DNA of 64,000 nucleotides from Microbacterium sp. 1S1 (GTDB lineage Bacteria; Actinomycetota; Actinomycetes; Actinomycetales; Microbacteriaceae). Made by a program: the position numbers and the translations under genes. Below the pieces are notes generated by a model. It saw only the letters and a list, made by a program, of their open reading frames with translations. It was not told where the DNA came from and ran no database searches. Numbering within the stretch: position 1 is the first letter of the stretch; the number at the start of each line of letters is the position of its first letter. Below, in pieces: positions 49,439-58,550 of this stretch. The stretch is taken from assembly GCF_008271365.1 (NCBI RefSeq), contig NZ_CP043430.1, positions 868,001 to 932,000 of the forward strand. The letters run 5' to 3'.

Positions 49439-50944
49439 TCAGGAGTGGGCGGGACCGATCGGAAGCGACCCCGGGGCGTAGTCGAGGATGCGGTAGCGCC
49501 CGCACTCCACGATGGTGGTGGGTTCCGCGTCGACCGGGAGGTTCCAGGGGACGGTCTGCGCGTCGTCGACGAGGAACGACACCGCCCCCGCCGCGAAGTC
49601 GCGACGATCGACGAGCCACGCGTAACCGTGCAGCTCGTGGTCGACCTGCACGAGCCGGGCCGGATCAGCCGCGTGCAGCTTCGGGAGCCGGACCGTCCAA
49701 AACTGCCCTGCTCCGGTGCGGCCGGAGGCGTCCACCCAGTCCCTGACACAGGACAGGTCACGGTCGGGTGCGCTCGCCGCATGCACGATCCGGGGCACCG
49801 CCACGGTGCCGCCGATGGCGAGGATCGCGGCGACGGCGCCGGTCACGATCCGGACGGCGACTGCAGGCAGCGGGGCGGCGCGGGGGGGTGGCCACGAGTG
49901 CGAGGACGGGGGGGCGAAGGCGAGGGGCTGCAGGTACCGGGCAGCGTGGGTGCCCGCCGCGATGGCACCGACGAGCACGACGACCGGGAACGCCCAGGCC
50001 GTCAGCGCCACGACGCGACCGCCGGGATCCGTCGGCCGTATCGACCGGATGACGGCGAGCACGACGAGAGTCAGCCCGACGACTGTGCCGAGCGCCCCAG
50101 GGGGAGTGGACAGTCGCTCGACCGCGAGCCCGGCATAGTACTCCGCTGCGGAGAGCCACTCCGACGGCTGCACGTAGCCGGCGCCGGAGTTCGCGATCCA
50201 TGCCGAGAACGGAATGCGACCAAGGAAGCCGGCGGTGCTCCCACCCAGGAGGACGGCGATCAGCAGCAGCCCGCGGCGACGGACGGACGGCACGGCCGCC
50301 ACGAGGCCGCCGAGGACGAGAGCCAGAGGCACCGAGGCCCACGCGACGAACAGCGGATTGGACACGGTGGAGACGATCGCGGTCATGCCGAGGGCGACGG
50401 CAGCACCCGTGCCGCCGGCGACGCGGTCGAGGAATCGCCGGGACAGGCCGACGGCGAGGATCGTGGCGACGACCGTCGCGGAGTAGTAGGTCGTCGTGGG
50501 CAGCAACGACGCGAGCTCCAGCGCGTCGCGGGACGGAGAGGATTCCGTGACGACGAGGACCCCGAAGACCGCGAGCGCCGTGACCGACCAAGCGACGGGA
50601 GCCCCGCCGTCCCTTCGTCGTCCGGCAGCGACTCGGATCGCACCGTACAGCGCGAGCACGTTCACCACCGCGTTGACCGCCAGCAGGCCGTCCACGCCGA
50701 GGGGGAGCAGGGCATCGAGCGCCGTGAACACCGCGATCTCGGGGAGGAAGAGGACGCTGGACATCGCCCAGTCCCCGCCGCCCCCCTCCAGGAGAGACCG
50801 CGCCACGAGTACGACGATCAGCGAGTCCCCGTCGTCGAAGAGCAGGGTCGACCGCGGGGAGGCGGCGAGCTGCCCCACGACCACGAGCGCCAGTGCCAGG
50901 GCGGCCGTCCATCCCGCCAGCTCGCGCCCCCAGACCCGCCGCAT
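49439..50944 (-). CDS. Polytopic membrane protein (glycosyltransferase-like?), possible double frameshift
   Basis: This 501-residue protein has about ten membrane helices (GWTAALALALVVVGQL near the start) and a soluble C-terminal domain of about 110 residues with LSCVRDWVDASGRTGAG. The pattern is like actinobacterial GT-C-type membrane proteins of unknown function. Within it, two 7-base C runs (minus strand, near 49917-49911 and 49892-49886) flank a short stretch reading PSSHSWPP. A shift between them would instead read VLALVAT and restore a helix. The TM call is secure; the precise frame in that stretch is not. Confidence 0.75.
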   Translation of the reverse strand: MRRVWGRELAGWTAALALALVVVGQLAASPRSTLLFDDGDSLIVVLVARSLLEGGGGDWAMSSVLFLPEIAVFTALDALLPLGVDGLLAVNAVVNVLALYGAIRVAAGRRRDGGAPVAWSVTALAVFGVLVVTESSPSRDALELASLLPTTTYYSATVVATILAVGLSRRFLDRVAGGTGAAVALGMTAIVSTVSNPLFVAWASVPLALVLGGLVAAVPSVRRRGLLLIAVLLGGSTAGFLGRIPFSAWIANSGAGYVQPSEWLSAAEYYAGLAVERLSTPPGALGTVVGLTLVVLAVIRSIRPTDPGGRVVALTAWAFPVVVLVGAIAAGTHAARYLQPLAFAPPSSHSWPPPRAAPLPAVAVRIVTGAVAAILAIGGTVAVPRIVHAASAPDRDLSCVRDWVDASGRTGAGQFWTVRLPKLHAADPARLVQVDHELHGYAWLVDRRDFAAGAVSFLVDDAQTVPWNLPVDAEPTTIVECGRYRILDYAPGSLPIGPAHS

Positions 50945-51064
50945 GCGTCCACTCTGGCACGCCTCTAGAGACCGCCGGGGCGGACAGGCGTCCCGAGCCG
51001 GTAAACTGGACGGACATCGCCCGCCTGAGCCGCAAGGCCGACGAGCCCCCGAGGAGCCGCGTAT

Positions 51065-54037
51065 ATGCTGATGCTCCTCGCAGTGTTCCTCATCGGGTCG
51101 CTCTTGATGCCCGTTCTGGTGCGCTGGCTGGGAGCTCAGGCTTTCGCCGTCGCCGCCCTCGTCCCGGCTGCGGCGTTCATCCACGCGCTGGTGCTCACAC
51201 CGCACGTGCTCGACGGTCCGGTCCCGTACGTCTCCGTGCCGTGGATCCCGCAGCTCGGCCTGAATCTGTCGATGAACATGGACGTCCTGGGGTGGGTCCT
51301 CACCCTGATCGTCACGGGCGTCGGCGCGCTGGTGCTGCTCTACTGCCGCTGGTACTTCCACGACGAGGCGGCGGGCATCGGGCAGTTCGCCGGTGTGCTC
51401 CTCGCGTTCGCGGGGGCGATGTACGGCCTCGTCCTCACCGACGACCTCGTGATGCTCGTGATGTTCTGGGAGGCCACGAGCATTCTCTCCTACCTCCTCA
51501 TCGGTCACTACCGCCGCCGCGCCGCCAGCCGCCGTGCCGCCCTGCAGGCGCTCCTGGTGACCACGCTGGGCGGGCTCGTGATGTTCGTCGGCGTCGTGCT
51601 GCTCGTCGTCGACACCGGCACGTCGAGCATCCGGGAGATCCTCGCGATCGCGCCGACGGGCCCGATCGTGGACGCGGCGATCGTCATGCTCCTGATCGGT
51701 GCCATCAGCAAGTCGGCGCTGTTCCCCTTCCACTTCTGGCTTCCCGGCGCCATGGCGGCCCCGACCCCGGTCAGCGCCTACCTGCACGCGGCGGCCATGG
51801 TGAAGGCGGGGATCTACCTCATCGCGCGCTTCGCGCCGATCTTCGCGTTCAGCCCGACCTGGCGACCGATCATCCTCACCCTCGGCATCGTCACCATGCT
51901 CCTCGGCGGCATCCAGGCGCTGCGCGAGACCGACCTCAAGCGCGTGCTGGCGTTCGGCACCGTGAGCCAGCTCGGGTTCTTCGCCGTCGTCGTCGGGTAC
52001 GGGACGCAGGCCGCGGCACTGGCCGGCATCGCCCTGGTGATCGGCCACGCGCTGTTCAAGTCGGCGCTGTTCCTCATCGTCGGCATCATCGACCGTCAGC
52101 TCTCCACCCGAGACGTGACCGAACTGTCCGGCGTCGGTCGGCAGGCACCCGTCATGGCCACCGCGGCATTCATCGCCGTGGCGTCGATGGCGGGAGTCGC
52201 TCCGACGATCGGGTTCGTGGCGAAGGAGTCCACCCTCACGGCACTCCTCGACGATGCGCTCGGCGGCTCCGTCTGGGGTCTCGTCGCTCTCATCGGAGTC
52301 GCCCTCGGATCCATGCTCACCGCGGCATACGGCGTCCGCTTCCTGTGGGGAGCATTCTGGACCAAGCGGGACGCCGACGGCCGACGGCAGCCGGACACGC
52401 ACTGGCCCGACCCGCCGGTCGGCTTCCTGTCCGCGCCGATCATCCTCGCCGGTGTCACGATCGCCGCGGGGATCGGCGCCCCCGCCCTCGACGTCGCCCT
52501 CCAGCCCTACGCGCTCACCGCGACGCCCGGCCTCGACCACGACGGCGCGGCCGTCGAGGGCCCCGGCCACCTCGCGCTCTGGCACGGCCTCGAGCCTGCC
52601 CTCGGCATCTCGATCCTGTCGATCCTTCTGGGCATCGGTCTGTTCCTGCTGACCAGACGCACCGGGTGGGACCGTCGTCCGCGGATCCTGCCCTTCACCG
52701 CCGCCGACGCCTACTACGTCGTCGTCCGCGGGGTCGACCGGCTCTCGGTGCTGAGCACGTCTCTCACCCAGCGTGGTTCGCTGCCCGTCTACGTCGGAAC
52801 GATCTTCGTCGTGTTCGTCGCCGCCGAGGTCACGGCGCTCGTCGCGAGCGACATCGACCGCTATCAGCTCTCGCTGTGGCACACGCCGGCTCAACTGGCG
52901 GTCGCGCCCATCATGGCCGTCGCGGGCGTCGTCGCCGTCCGCGCCCGCAAGCGGTACACCGGCGTGGTCCTCGCCTCGGTCACCGGTCTGGGCATGGTCG
53001 TCCTCTTCGCCACGAGCGGGGCCCCGGATCTCGCCCTCACGCAGATCCTCGTCGAGACGGTGACGATGGTGACCTTCGCCCTGGTGCTGCGCCGGCTCCC
53101 GGCGCGGATGGGCGAGCACAACGCCTCGGTGAGCCGGATCCCGCGCGCCCTCCTCGGTATCGGTGTCGGTCTGACCATGGCCTTCGTCGCCGTCGTCGCG
53201 ACCCAGTCCCGCGTCGCCGACCCGATCTCGGCGATCTTCCCCGAGATCGCGTACGAGATCGGCCACGGCAAGAACGTCGTGAACGTGGCCCTGGTCGACC
53301 TCCGCGGCTGGGACACGATGGGGGAGCTGTCCGTGCTGGTGCTCGCGGCGACCGGTGTGGCCTCGCTCGTGTTCGTGACGCACCGGGCCGACCTGCTGGC
53401 CGCCACGAAGACCCTGCCACGATCGCTTCGCAAGTCCGCCCGCAGTCGACCGCTGGTGGAGACCACCGACGGCGTGCGCTTCCAGACCGCGGAGAACCGC
53501 TCGGCGCCCCGCGCCTGGCTCGTCGGCGGCCAGCGGATGAAGCCCGAGAACCGGTCGATCCTGCTCGAGGTCATCGTCCGGATCCTGTTCCACACGATCA
53601 TCGTCGTATCGATCTTCCTGCTCTTCGCCGGACACAACCTCCCCGGCGGCGGCTTCGCCGGCGGGCTGGTCGCGGGCATGGCGCTCGTCATGCGCTACAT
53701 CGCCGGCGGCCGCTGGGAACTCGGCGCGGCGGCCCCCACCGACGCCGGACGCCTGCTCGGCACCGGACTCATCCTCGCCGTCGGCACCGCCGTCGTCCCC
53801 CTGTTCTTCGGCATGGCTCCGCTCACCAGCACCTTCTGGGAGTGGGAGATCCCCGGCATCGGGCACATGGAATTCGTCACCTCGACGATCTTCGACATCG
53901 GCGTGTACCTCGTCGTCATCGGACTCGTCCTCGACGTGCTCCGCAGCCTCGGAGCGGAGGTCGACCGGCAGGCGGCGCTCCGCCCCGGTGAGAGCACCGC
54001 GGTCGACTTCTCCTCGCGGACCGGGGGGAACAACTGA
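51065..54037 (+). CDS. mrpA: Mrp Na+/H+ antiporter subunit A, fused with MrpB
   Basis: This 990-residue membrane protein is the NuoL/ND5-like proton-translocating subunit. The antiporter domain has YLHAAAMVKAGIYL and the Lys/Glu residues of the half-channel (about 100-420). The C-terminal part (about 835-980) is an MrpB-like domain (NRSILLEVIVRILFHTIIVV, GHNLPGGGFAGGLVAGMAL). No separate mrpB gene exists in the operon, as in other Actinobacteria. The complex exports Na+ for pH and salt tolerance. It overlaps mrpC by one base (TGATG). Confidence 0.95.
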   Translation: MLMLLAVFLIGSLLMPVLVRWLGAQAFAVAALVPAAAFIHALVLTPHVLDGPVPYVSVPWIPQLGLNLSMNMDVLGWVLTLIVTGVGALVLLYCRWYFHDEAAGIGQFAGVLLAFAGAMYGLVLTDDLVMLVMFWEATSILSYLLIGHYRRRAASRRAALQALLVTTLGGLVMFVGVVLLVVDTGTSSIREILAIAPTGPIVDAAIVMLLIGAISKSALFPFHFWLPGAMAAPTPVSAYLHAAAMVKAGIYLIARFAPIFAFSPTWRPIILTLGIVTMLLGGIQALRETDLKRVLAFGTVSQLGFFAVVVGYGTQAAALAGIALVIGHALFKSALFLIVGIIDRQLSTRDVTELSGVGRQAPVMATAAFIAVASMAGVAPTIGFVAKESTLTALLDDALGGSVWGLVALIGVALGSMLTAAYGVRFLWGAFWTKRDADGRRQPDTHWPDPPVGFLSAPIILAGVTIAAGIGAPALDVALQPYALTATPGLDHDGAAVEGPGHLALWHGLEPALGISILSILLGIGLFLLTRRTGWDRRPRILPFTAADAYYVVVRGVDRLSVLSTSLTQRGSLPVYVGTIFVVFVAAEVTALVASDIDRYQLSLWHTPAQLAVAPIMAVAGVVAVRARKRYTGVVLASVTGLGMVVLFATSGAPDLALTQILVETVTMVTFALVLRRLPARMGEHNASVSRIPRALLGIGVGLTMAFVAVVATQSRVADPISAIFPEIAYEIGHGKNVVNVALVDLRGWDTMGELSVLVLAATGVASLVFVTHRADLLAATKTLPRSLRKSARSRPLVETTDGVRFQTAENRSAPRAWLVGGQRMKPENRSILLEVIVRILFHTIIVVSIFLLFAGHNLPGGGFAGGLVAGMALVMRYIAGGRWELGAAAPTDAGRLLGTGLILAVGTAVVPLFFGMAPLTSTFWEWEIPGIGHMEFVTSTIFDIGVYLVVIGLVLDVLRSLGAEVDRQAALRPGESTAVDFSSRTGGNN

Positions 54038-54627
54038 TGGACGTCTCCCTCGCCCTCATCGCGATCATGGCCGTGCTCTTCGCCTGCGGTGTGTACGCGA
54101 TGCTGGAGCGCAGCCTCACGCGCGTCCTCATCGGTTTCCTGCTGCTCGGCAACGCGACGAACCTGCTGCTGCTCATCGTGATGGGCGTGCCGGGCAACGC
54201 GCCGTTCTTCGGCACCGAAGGCGACCTCAGCGACCCGCTGCCACAGGCGCTGACGCTCACCGCGATCGTCATCACGTTCGCGGTCTCCGCGTTCCTGCTC
54301 GCGCTCATCTACCGGTCGTGGCAGCTCGGTCAGGCGGACACGGTCGAGGACGACGAGGCGGACATCGCGCTGCGCGAGCGCACCGATGCCGACGAAGACC
54401 TCATGGACGACGAGTCCGAGACGGACGACGACGACGCCACGACCGACTTCGTGGGCGTACAGACCGCGCCCATCACGGTCCTGCACATGCGCGACAACCC
54501 CGCGATCCACGACGACGCCCCGTACGACGCGCCTTACGTGCCCGAAACGGAGCCCGAACCCGACCGTGCGGACGACGCCGCGGCGGACCGAGACGACGAG
54601 ACCACAGACGGGGAGGGCAGGCCATGA
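54037..54627 (+). CDS. mrpC: Mrp antiporter subunit C
   Basis: This 196-residue protein is NuoK-like, with three helices in the first 95 residues (ALIAIMAVLFACGVYAMLE and GFLLLGNATNLLLLI). A long, very acidic tail of about 95 residues (EDDEADIALRERTDADEDL...) is unusual for the family and might modulate assembly. It overlaps mrpD by ATGA. Confidence 0.93.
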   Translation: MDVSLALIAIMAVLFACGVYAMLERSLTRVLIGFLLLGNATNLLLLIVMGVPGNAPFFGTEGDLSDPLPQALTLTAIVITFAVSAFLLALIYRSWQLGQADTVEDDEADIALRERTDADEDLMDDESETDDDDATTDFVGVQTAPITVLHMRDNPAIHDDAPYDAPYVPETEPEPDRADDAAADRDDETTDGEGRP

Positions 54628-56177
54628 CCACGCTCGTCCCGCTCCTCGTCGCCCTGCCGCTCCTCGGTGCCGCGATCACCCTCGTCTTCGGTCGCAATCC
54701 ACGACTGCAGGTGTTCGTCTCCGTCGCCACGCTCGCGGTGGTGTCGGTCATCGCCGCAGTGCTGCTCGTGGTCGTCGACGCCGGCTCACCCCTCGCGGTC
54801 TCGGTCGGCGGGTGGCCGGTACCGTTCGGCATCGTCCTGTACGTCGATCGGCTCGCCGCGCTGCTGGTTCTCGTCTCCAGCATCGTGCTGCTCGCGGTCC
54901 TCCTCTTCTCGATCGGTCAGGGCGTCGCCGACGGCGCGGACGAGACCCCGATCTCGATCTTCAACCCCTCGTACCTGATCCTCGCCGCCGGCATCTTCAA
55001 CGCCTTCATCGCGGGCGACCTCTTCAACCTCTACGTCGGTTTCGAGATTCTCCTCGTGGCCTCGTACGTGCTGATCACCCTGGGCAGCACGGAGTCCCGC
55101 ATCCGCACCGGCGCGGTCTACATCGTCGTCTCGCTCGTGTCGTCGATCCTGTTCCTCGCCTCGATCGCGATGATCTACGGCGCCCTCGGCACGGTCAACA
55201 TGGCCCAGATCGCCGAGCGGATGTCGGAGCTCCCGCAGGACACCCAGCTCGTGCTGCACCTCATGCTCGTCGTCGCGTTCGGGATCAAGGCTGCGATCTT
55301 CCCCGTGTCCTTCTGGCTGCCGGACTCCTATCCGACAGCCCCCGCCCCGGTCACGGCCGTCTTCGCGGGCTTGCTGACCAAGGTCGGCGTCTACGCGCTG
55401 ATCCGCACGGAGACGCAGCTCTTCGCCTCGAACAGCATCGACACGCTGCTGCTGATCATCGCGCTGGCGACCATGATCGTCGGCGTCCTCGGAGCCGTCG
55501 CGCAGGCCGAGCTGAAACGGATCCTGTCCTTCACCCTGGTGAGCCACGTCGGGTACATGATCTTCGGTCTGGCGATCGCGACACCCGCGGCGATCGGCGC
55601 GACGGTGTACTACATCGTCCACCACATCGTCGTGCAGACCACCCTGTTCCTCGCGGTGGGACTCATCGAACGGCGGGCGGGGAGCACGTCCATCCTGCGC
55701 GTGAAGGGCCTGCTGAAGATCGCCCCCGTCATCGCGCTGCTGTACTTCATCCCCGCGATCAACCTCGGCGGACTGCCTCCGTTCTCCGGGTTCATCGGCA
55801 AGTTCGCGCTGTTCGAGGCCGCCGCCTCCGTGGGCACACCGCTCATGATCGTGCTCATCTTCGGTGGCATCGTCACCTCGCTGCTCACCCTCTACGCCCT
55901 CATGCGGGCCTGGAACCTCGCGTTCTGGCGCGAGGAGGAGGACTCGACAGAGACCGAGGGACGCATCTCCCACCTGACCGGGGCCCCCGCCGCGGACGAG
56001 CAGCAGGAGCGGCGGCACATCCCCAAGATCATGACCGTGGCCACCGCCGGCATGGTCACGGTCACGGTGGCCCTGACGATCTTCGCCGGACCGCTGTACG
56101 CTCTGTGCGATCGCATCGGGGCGGGCCTGCTGCAGCCGGTCAACCTCGTACAGCTGGAAGACGAGGTGGCGGGATGA
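54624..56177 (+). CDS. mrpD: Mrp antiporter subunit D
   Basis: This 517-residue NuoN/NuoM-like subunit has fourteen helices. The conserved Glu in the FNLYVGFEILLVASY segment, Lys in FGIKAAIFPVSFWLPDSYP and the LKRILSFTLVSHVGYMI segment are visible. It forms the second proton path next to MrpA. The start at 54624 overlaps the mrpC stop by ATGA. Confidence 0.95.
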   Translation: MTTLVPLLVALPLLGAAITLVFGRNPRLQVFVSVATLAVVSVIAAVLLVVVDAGSPLAVSVGGWPVPFGIVLYVDRLAALLVLVSSIVLLAVLLFSIGQGVADGADETPISIFNPSYLILAAGIFNAFIAGDLFNLYVGFEILLVASYVLITLGSTESRIRTGAVYIVVSLVSSILFLASIAMIYGALGTVNMAQIAERMSELPQDTQLVLHLMLVVAFGIKAAIFPVSFWLPDSYPTAPAPVTAVFAGLLTKVGVYALIRTETQLFASNSIDTLLLIIALATMIVGVLGAVAQAELKRILSFTLVSHVGYMIFGLAIATPAAIGATVYYIVHHIVVQTTLFLAVGLIERRAGSTSILRVKGLLKIAPVIALLYFIPAINLGGLPPFSGFIGKFALFEAAASVGTPLMIVLIFGGIVTSLLTLYALMRAWNLAFWREEEDSTETEGRISHLTGAPAADEQQERRHIPKIMTVATAGMVTVTVALTIFAGPLYALCDRIGAGLLQPVNLVQLEDEVAG

Positions 56178-56767
56178 GACCCGAGACCAAGCGCGTCTGG
56201 CGGGACATCGGCATGCAGCTGCCCTTCCTCGCCTGGCTGATCGTGCTGTGGATGCTGCTGTGGGCACAGTTCACGGTGCTGTCGTTCCTCACGGGACTCG
56301 TCGTGGCGATCTTCGTGACGCGGGTCTTCCGTCTTCCCACGGTCGAGCTCTCCGGGCGCATCAACCTCTGGTACGGGGCGCTGTTCGTCGCGCAGTTCCT
56401 GTTCGCGATCCTGCGAGGCGCGCTCTCCGTGACCGCCCAGGTGTTCGACTTCCGCCGTCAACCGGGAACCGCCATCATCGCGGTGCCGCTCCGGTATGCC
56501 GACGACCTCGTCATGACGCACGTCGCCGTCGTGTCGTCGCTCATCCCGGGGTCGCTCGTCGTCGAGGCGGACCGCGACCGAGGAATCCTGTACCTGCACG
56601 TGATCGGCGTGCGCAACAGGGAAGACGTCGAGAAGCAGCGGCAGGGCGTCCTCGGCTGGGAGAAGCGCATCGTCCGCGCGCTGGGGAATCCCACGCAGTA
56701 CCGGGCGCTCAAGGCCGACGAGCGCGCCGGCCGCATCGACCCCGCGACGATCGGCGGTGCCCGATGA
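56174..56767 (+). CDS. mrpE: Mrp antiporter subunit E
   Basis: This 197-residue protein has two to three N-terminal helices (PFLAWLIVLWMLLWAQFTVL, then LYGALFVAQFLFAILRGAL-like) and a cytoplasmic domain typical of MnhE (ITRV... HVIGVRNREDVEKQRQ). It overlaps mrpD by ATGA and is required for full antiport in family members. Confidence 0.93.
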   Translation: MRPETKRVWRDIGMQLPFLAWLIVLWMLLWAQFTVLSFLTGLVVAIFVTRVFRLPTVELSGRINLWYGALFVAQFLFAILRGALSVTAQVFDFRRQPGTAIIAVPLRYADDLVMTHVAVVSSLIPGSLVVEADRDRGILYLHVIGVRNREDVEKQRQGVLGWEKRIVRALGNPTQYRALKADERAGRIDPATIGGAR

Positions 56768-57033
56768 ACACCCTGCTCCTCATCATCCTCGCCGTGTTCG
56801 GTGTGGCCGCGATCCTCGCCGTCATCCGCATCGTCCGCGGTCCATCGATCCTCGACCGCGCCGTGGCCGCCGACGTGCTGCTGACCGAGGTCATGTGTGT
56901 GCTGGGTGCCGAGATGGCGATCAACGGCCACACCCGCAACATCCCCGTGCTCCTCATCATCGCGGCGGTCGGTGTGTTCGGGTCGATCGCGGTCGCCCGG
57001 TTCGTCGCGAGAAGGGACAACACGACACCATGA
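56764..57033 (+). CDS. mrpF: Mrp antiporter subunit F
   Basis: This 89-residue protein has three helices with the family signature RIVRGPSILDRAVAADVLL. The gene overlaps mrpE by ATGA and mrpG by ATGA. Confidence 0.93.
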   Translation: MNTLLLIILAVFGVAAILAVIRIVRGPSILDRAVAADVLLTEVMCVLGAEMAINGHTRNIPVLLIIAAVGVFGSIAVARFVARRDNTTP

Positions 57034-57419
57034 ACGTGTTCGGTCTGATGATCCCGGACGCCCTCGTCGACGGGGCGGTGCTCGTGCTGATCCTGCTCGG
57101 GGCGATCCTCTGCCTCTCGGCCTCCGTCGGGCTCCTGCACTTCCGCGATGTGCCCACGCGCCTGCACGCCGCGACGAAGCCGCAGGTGCTCGGGCTGCTG
57201 CTCATCTGCCTGGCGATCGCCCTGTCGCAGCGGTCGGTCGGGGGCGTGTTGCTCGGGCTGGTGCTCGTGGCCCCCGTGGTGCTCATGCAGTTCGCGACCG
57301 CGCCCCTGTCGGCGCACATGGTCGGGCGGCAGGCGTACCGCAACGGCACCATCGAGCAGCGGGGCCTCGTCGTCGACGAGCTCGCCGAGTCCAAACAGAC
57401 TCCGCCCGCCGCCGGCTGA
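57030..57419 (+). CDS. mrpG: Mrp antiporter subunit G
   Basis: This 129-residue protein has three helices and the MnhG signature LLHFRDVPTRLHAATKPQVL. It is the last gene of the six-gene mrp operon. The C-terminal 35 residues are hydrophilic. Confidence 0.93.
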   Translation: MNVFGLMIPDALVDGAVLVLILLGAILCLSASVGLLHFRDVPTRLHAATKPQVLGLLLICLAIALSQRSVGGVLLGLVLVAPVVLMQFATAPLSAHMVGRQAYRNGTIEQRGLVVDELAESKQTPPAAG

Positions 57420-57753
57420 CTCCGCTCCCCGGTCAATCGCTCGGACTGCCGCTCCATAACAGCCGAGCCTTCCACGAAGGATGGGCGAGCCAGCAGCGGG
57501 ACCGTGCGCGCGACATGGCGGCTGCCCGTCTCGGCTACGTCTCGGTTCGGCCGCTCGCCGCCGACATCCTCTCCGACCCGGTGGGGACGCGGGAGGCGCT
57601 CCGGGAGGTTCTGGACGTGCTCGGGCCGAAGTTCACCGGCGTTCACGGTTCACAACGCAGGAGAAACCGTCGGCAGACCGTCCTGTGACCGCCGAATCGG
57701 CCGTCCGAGCAGAGGAGTCCTGAGTTGTGAACCGCGAACGCGAGCGACTCGAA
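57420..57753. other. Spacer with MITE-like repeat and possible ORF remnant
   Basis: From 57515 a short open frame (MAAARLGYVSVRPLAADILS...) runs to 57688 and enters the inverted repeat, where it ends. It lacks a ribosome binding site and could be a gene fragment cut by the element. Nothing else is recognisable besides the inverted repeat itself. Confidence 0.35.
57641..57739. repeat. MITE-like 99-bp inverted-repeat element
   Basis: The left arm begins GTTCACGGTTCACAACGCAG (57641-57662 in full) and the right arm ends AGTTGTGAACCGCGAAC (57718-57739 in full). They are inverted copies, 22 bp each with 20 matches. The 55-bp interior shows no coding potential. The architecture suggests a non-autonomous mobile element or BIME; no target-site duplication is evident. 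Confidence 0.7.
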
Positions 57754-58515
57754 TCAGGTGCGGGCGGCGAAGGCCTCGATGAGGCGCGCGGCGGGCTCGG
57801 AGTCGCTGATGAGGGTGCCGTGGCCGTGGTCCGGGATCACGGCGAGCTCGGCCCCCGGAATCGCGTCGAGGATGTCCTGGCACCAGCTCATCGGTGCCAA
57901 CGGATCGTCCTCCCCGCGGAGCACGAGCACGGGGCACTCGATGCGGACGAAGGCCTTCTCGGGCTCATGCACGATGGTCGCGCGCATCTTGCGGATCAGG
58001 TGCGGGCCGCCACGGAGGTATTCGCGGGCGCCGCGCCAGATGACCAGGGGGCGCTCACCCAGGAGGTCCTGCAGGAGATACCGCGCCTGGGCGCCGATGT
58101 TCCGCTCGGCCTTGTCGACGGTGGGACCTGCCAGCACGACCCCCGCGACGAGGGAGGGGTGCCGGGCGGCGAGCTCCGCGGCGATCTGGCTCCCCATCGA
58201 GTGCCCGATCACCACGACCGGACCCGCGTCCACGTGGCGGAGGTATGCGGCCACGAGGTCGGCGTGCCGTGGCATCGTCAGGGTGCGCGTGGGCTCGGGG
58301 GCCTCGCCGAAGCCAGGGAGGTCGAGCGCGATCACCCGTCCCTGCAGGCGCTGGGTGAGGTCGAGGTAGACGCTGCGCCCCATGCCGATGCCGTGCAGCA
58401 GGAGGAAGGTGTGCGGTCCGTCGCCGAAGGTCTCGGCGATCAGGGTCGCTCCTGCGTGCTCGAACTCGAGGAGGGTGGCCGGCGTCCCCTTCGGGGCGAG
58501 GTAGCTGGTGGGCAC
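57754..58515 (-). CDS. Alpha/beta-fold hydrolase
   Basis: This 253-residue enzyme has the nucleophile elbow GHSMGSQ (Ser at about 101), an oxyanion motif LLHGIGMG, the acid in RGEDDPLAP and catalytic His in PDHGHGTL. It is a lipase/esterase-like hydrolase. It starts with GTG, 6 nt after a TAGCGT box (58527-58522). Substrate unknown. Confidence 0.92.
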   Translation of the reverse strand: MPTSYLAPKGTPATLLEFEHAGATLIAETFGDGPHTFLLLHGIGMGRSVYLDLTQRLQGRVIALDLPGFGEAPEPTRTLTMPRHADLVAAYLRHVDAGPVVVIGHSMGSQIAAELAARHPSLVAGVVLAGPTVDKAERNIGAQARYLLQDLLGERPLVIWRGAREYLRGGPHLIRKMRATIVHEPEKAFVRIECPVLVLRGEDDPLAPMSWCQDILDAIPGAELAVIPDHGHGTLISDSEPAARLIEAFAART

Positions 58516-58521
58516 CTGTCC

Positions 58522-58527
58522 ACGCTA
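58522..58527 (-). promoter_or_regulatory. -10 box for the leaderless hydrolase gene
   Basis: Minus-strand TAGCGT is followed by GGACAG and the GTG at 58515. Confidence 0.55.
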
Positions 58528-58550
58528 GCCGAGCACCCTCCGTGCTCCTG

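Noticed and set aside
49439..53866. 1475-codon open frame on the minus strand across mrpA
   Set aside because: High-GC sequence leaves one antisense frame stop-free. Its part beyond 50944 is a low-complexity shadow of mrpA, so only the stretch up to the ATG at 50944 is coding.
57515..57688. 57-codon frame after mrpG as an independent gene
   Set aside because: No ribosome binding site, ends inside an inverted-repeat element; at most a fragment.
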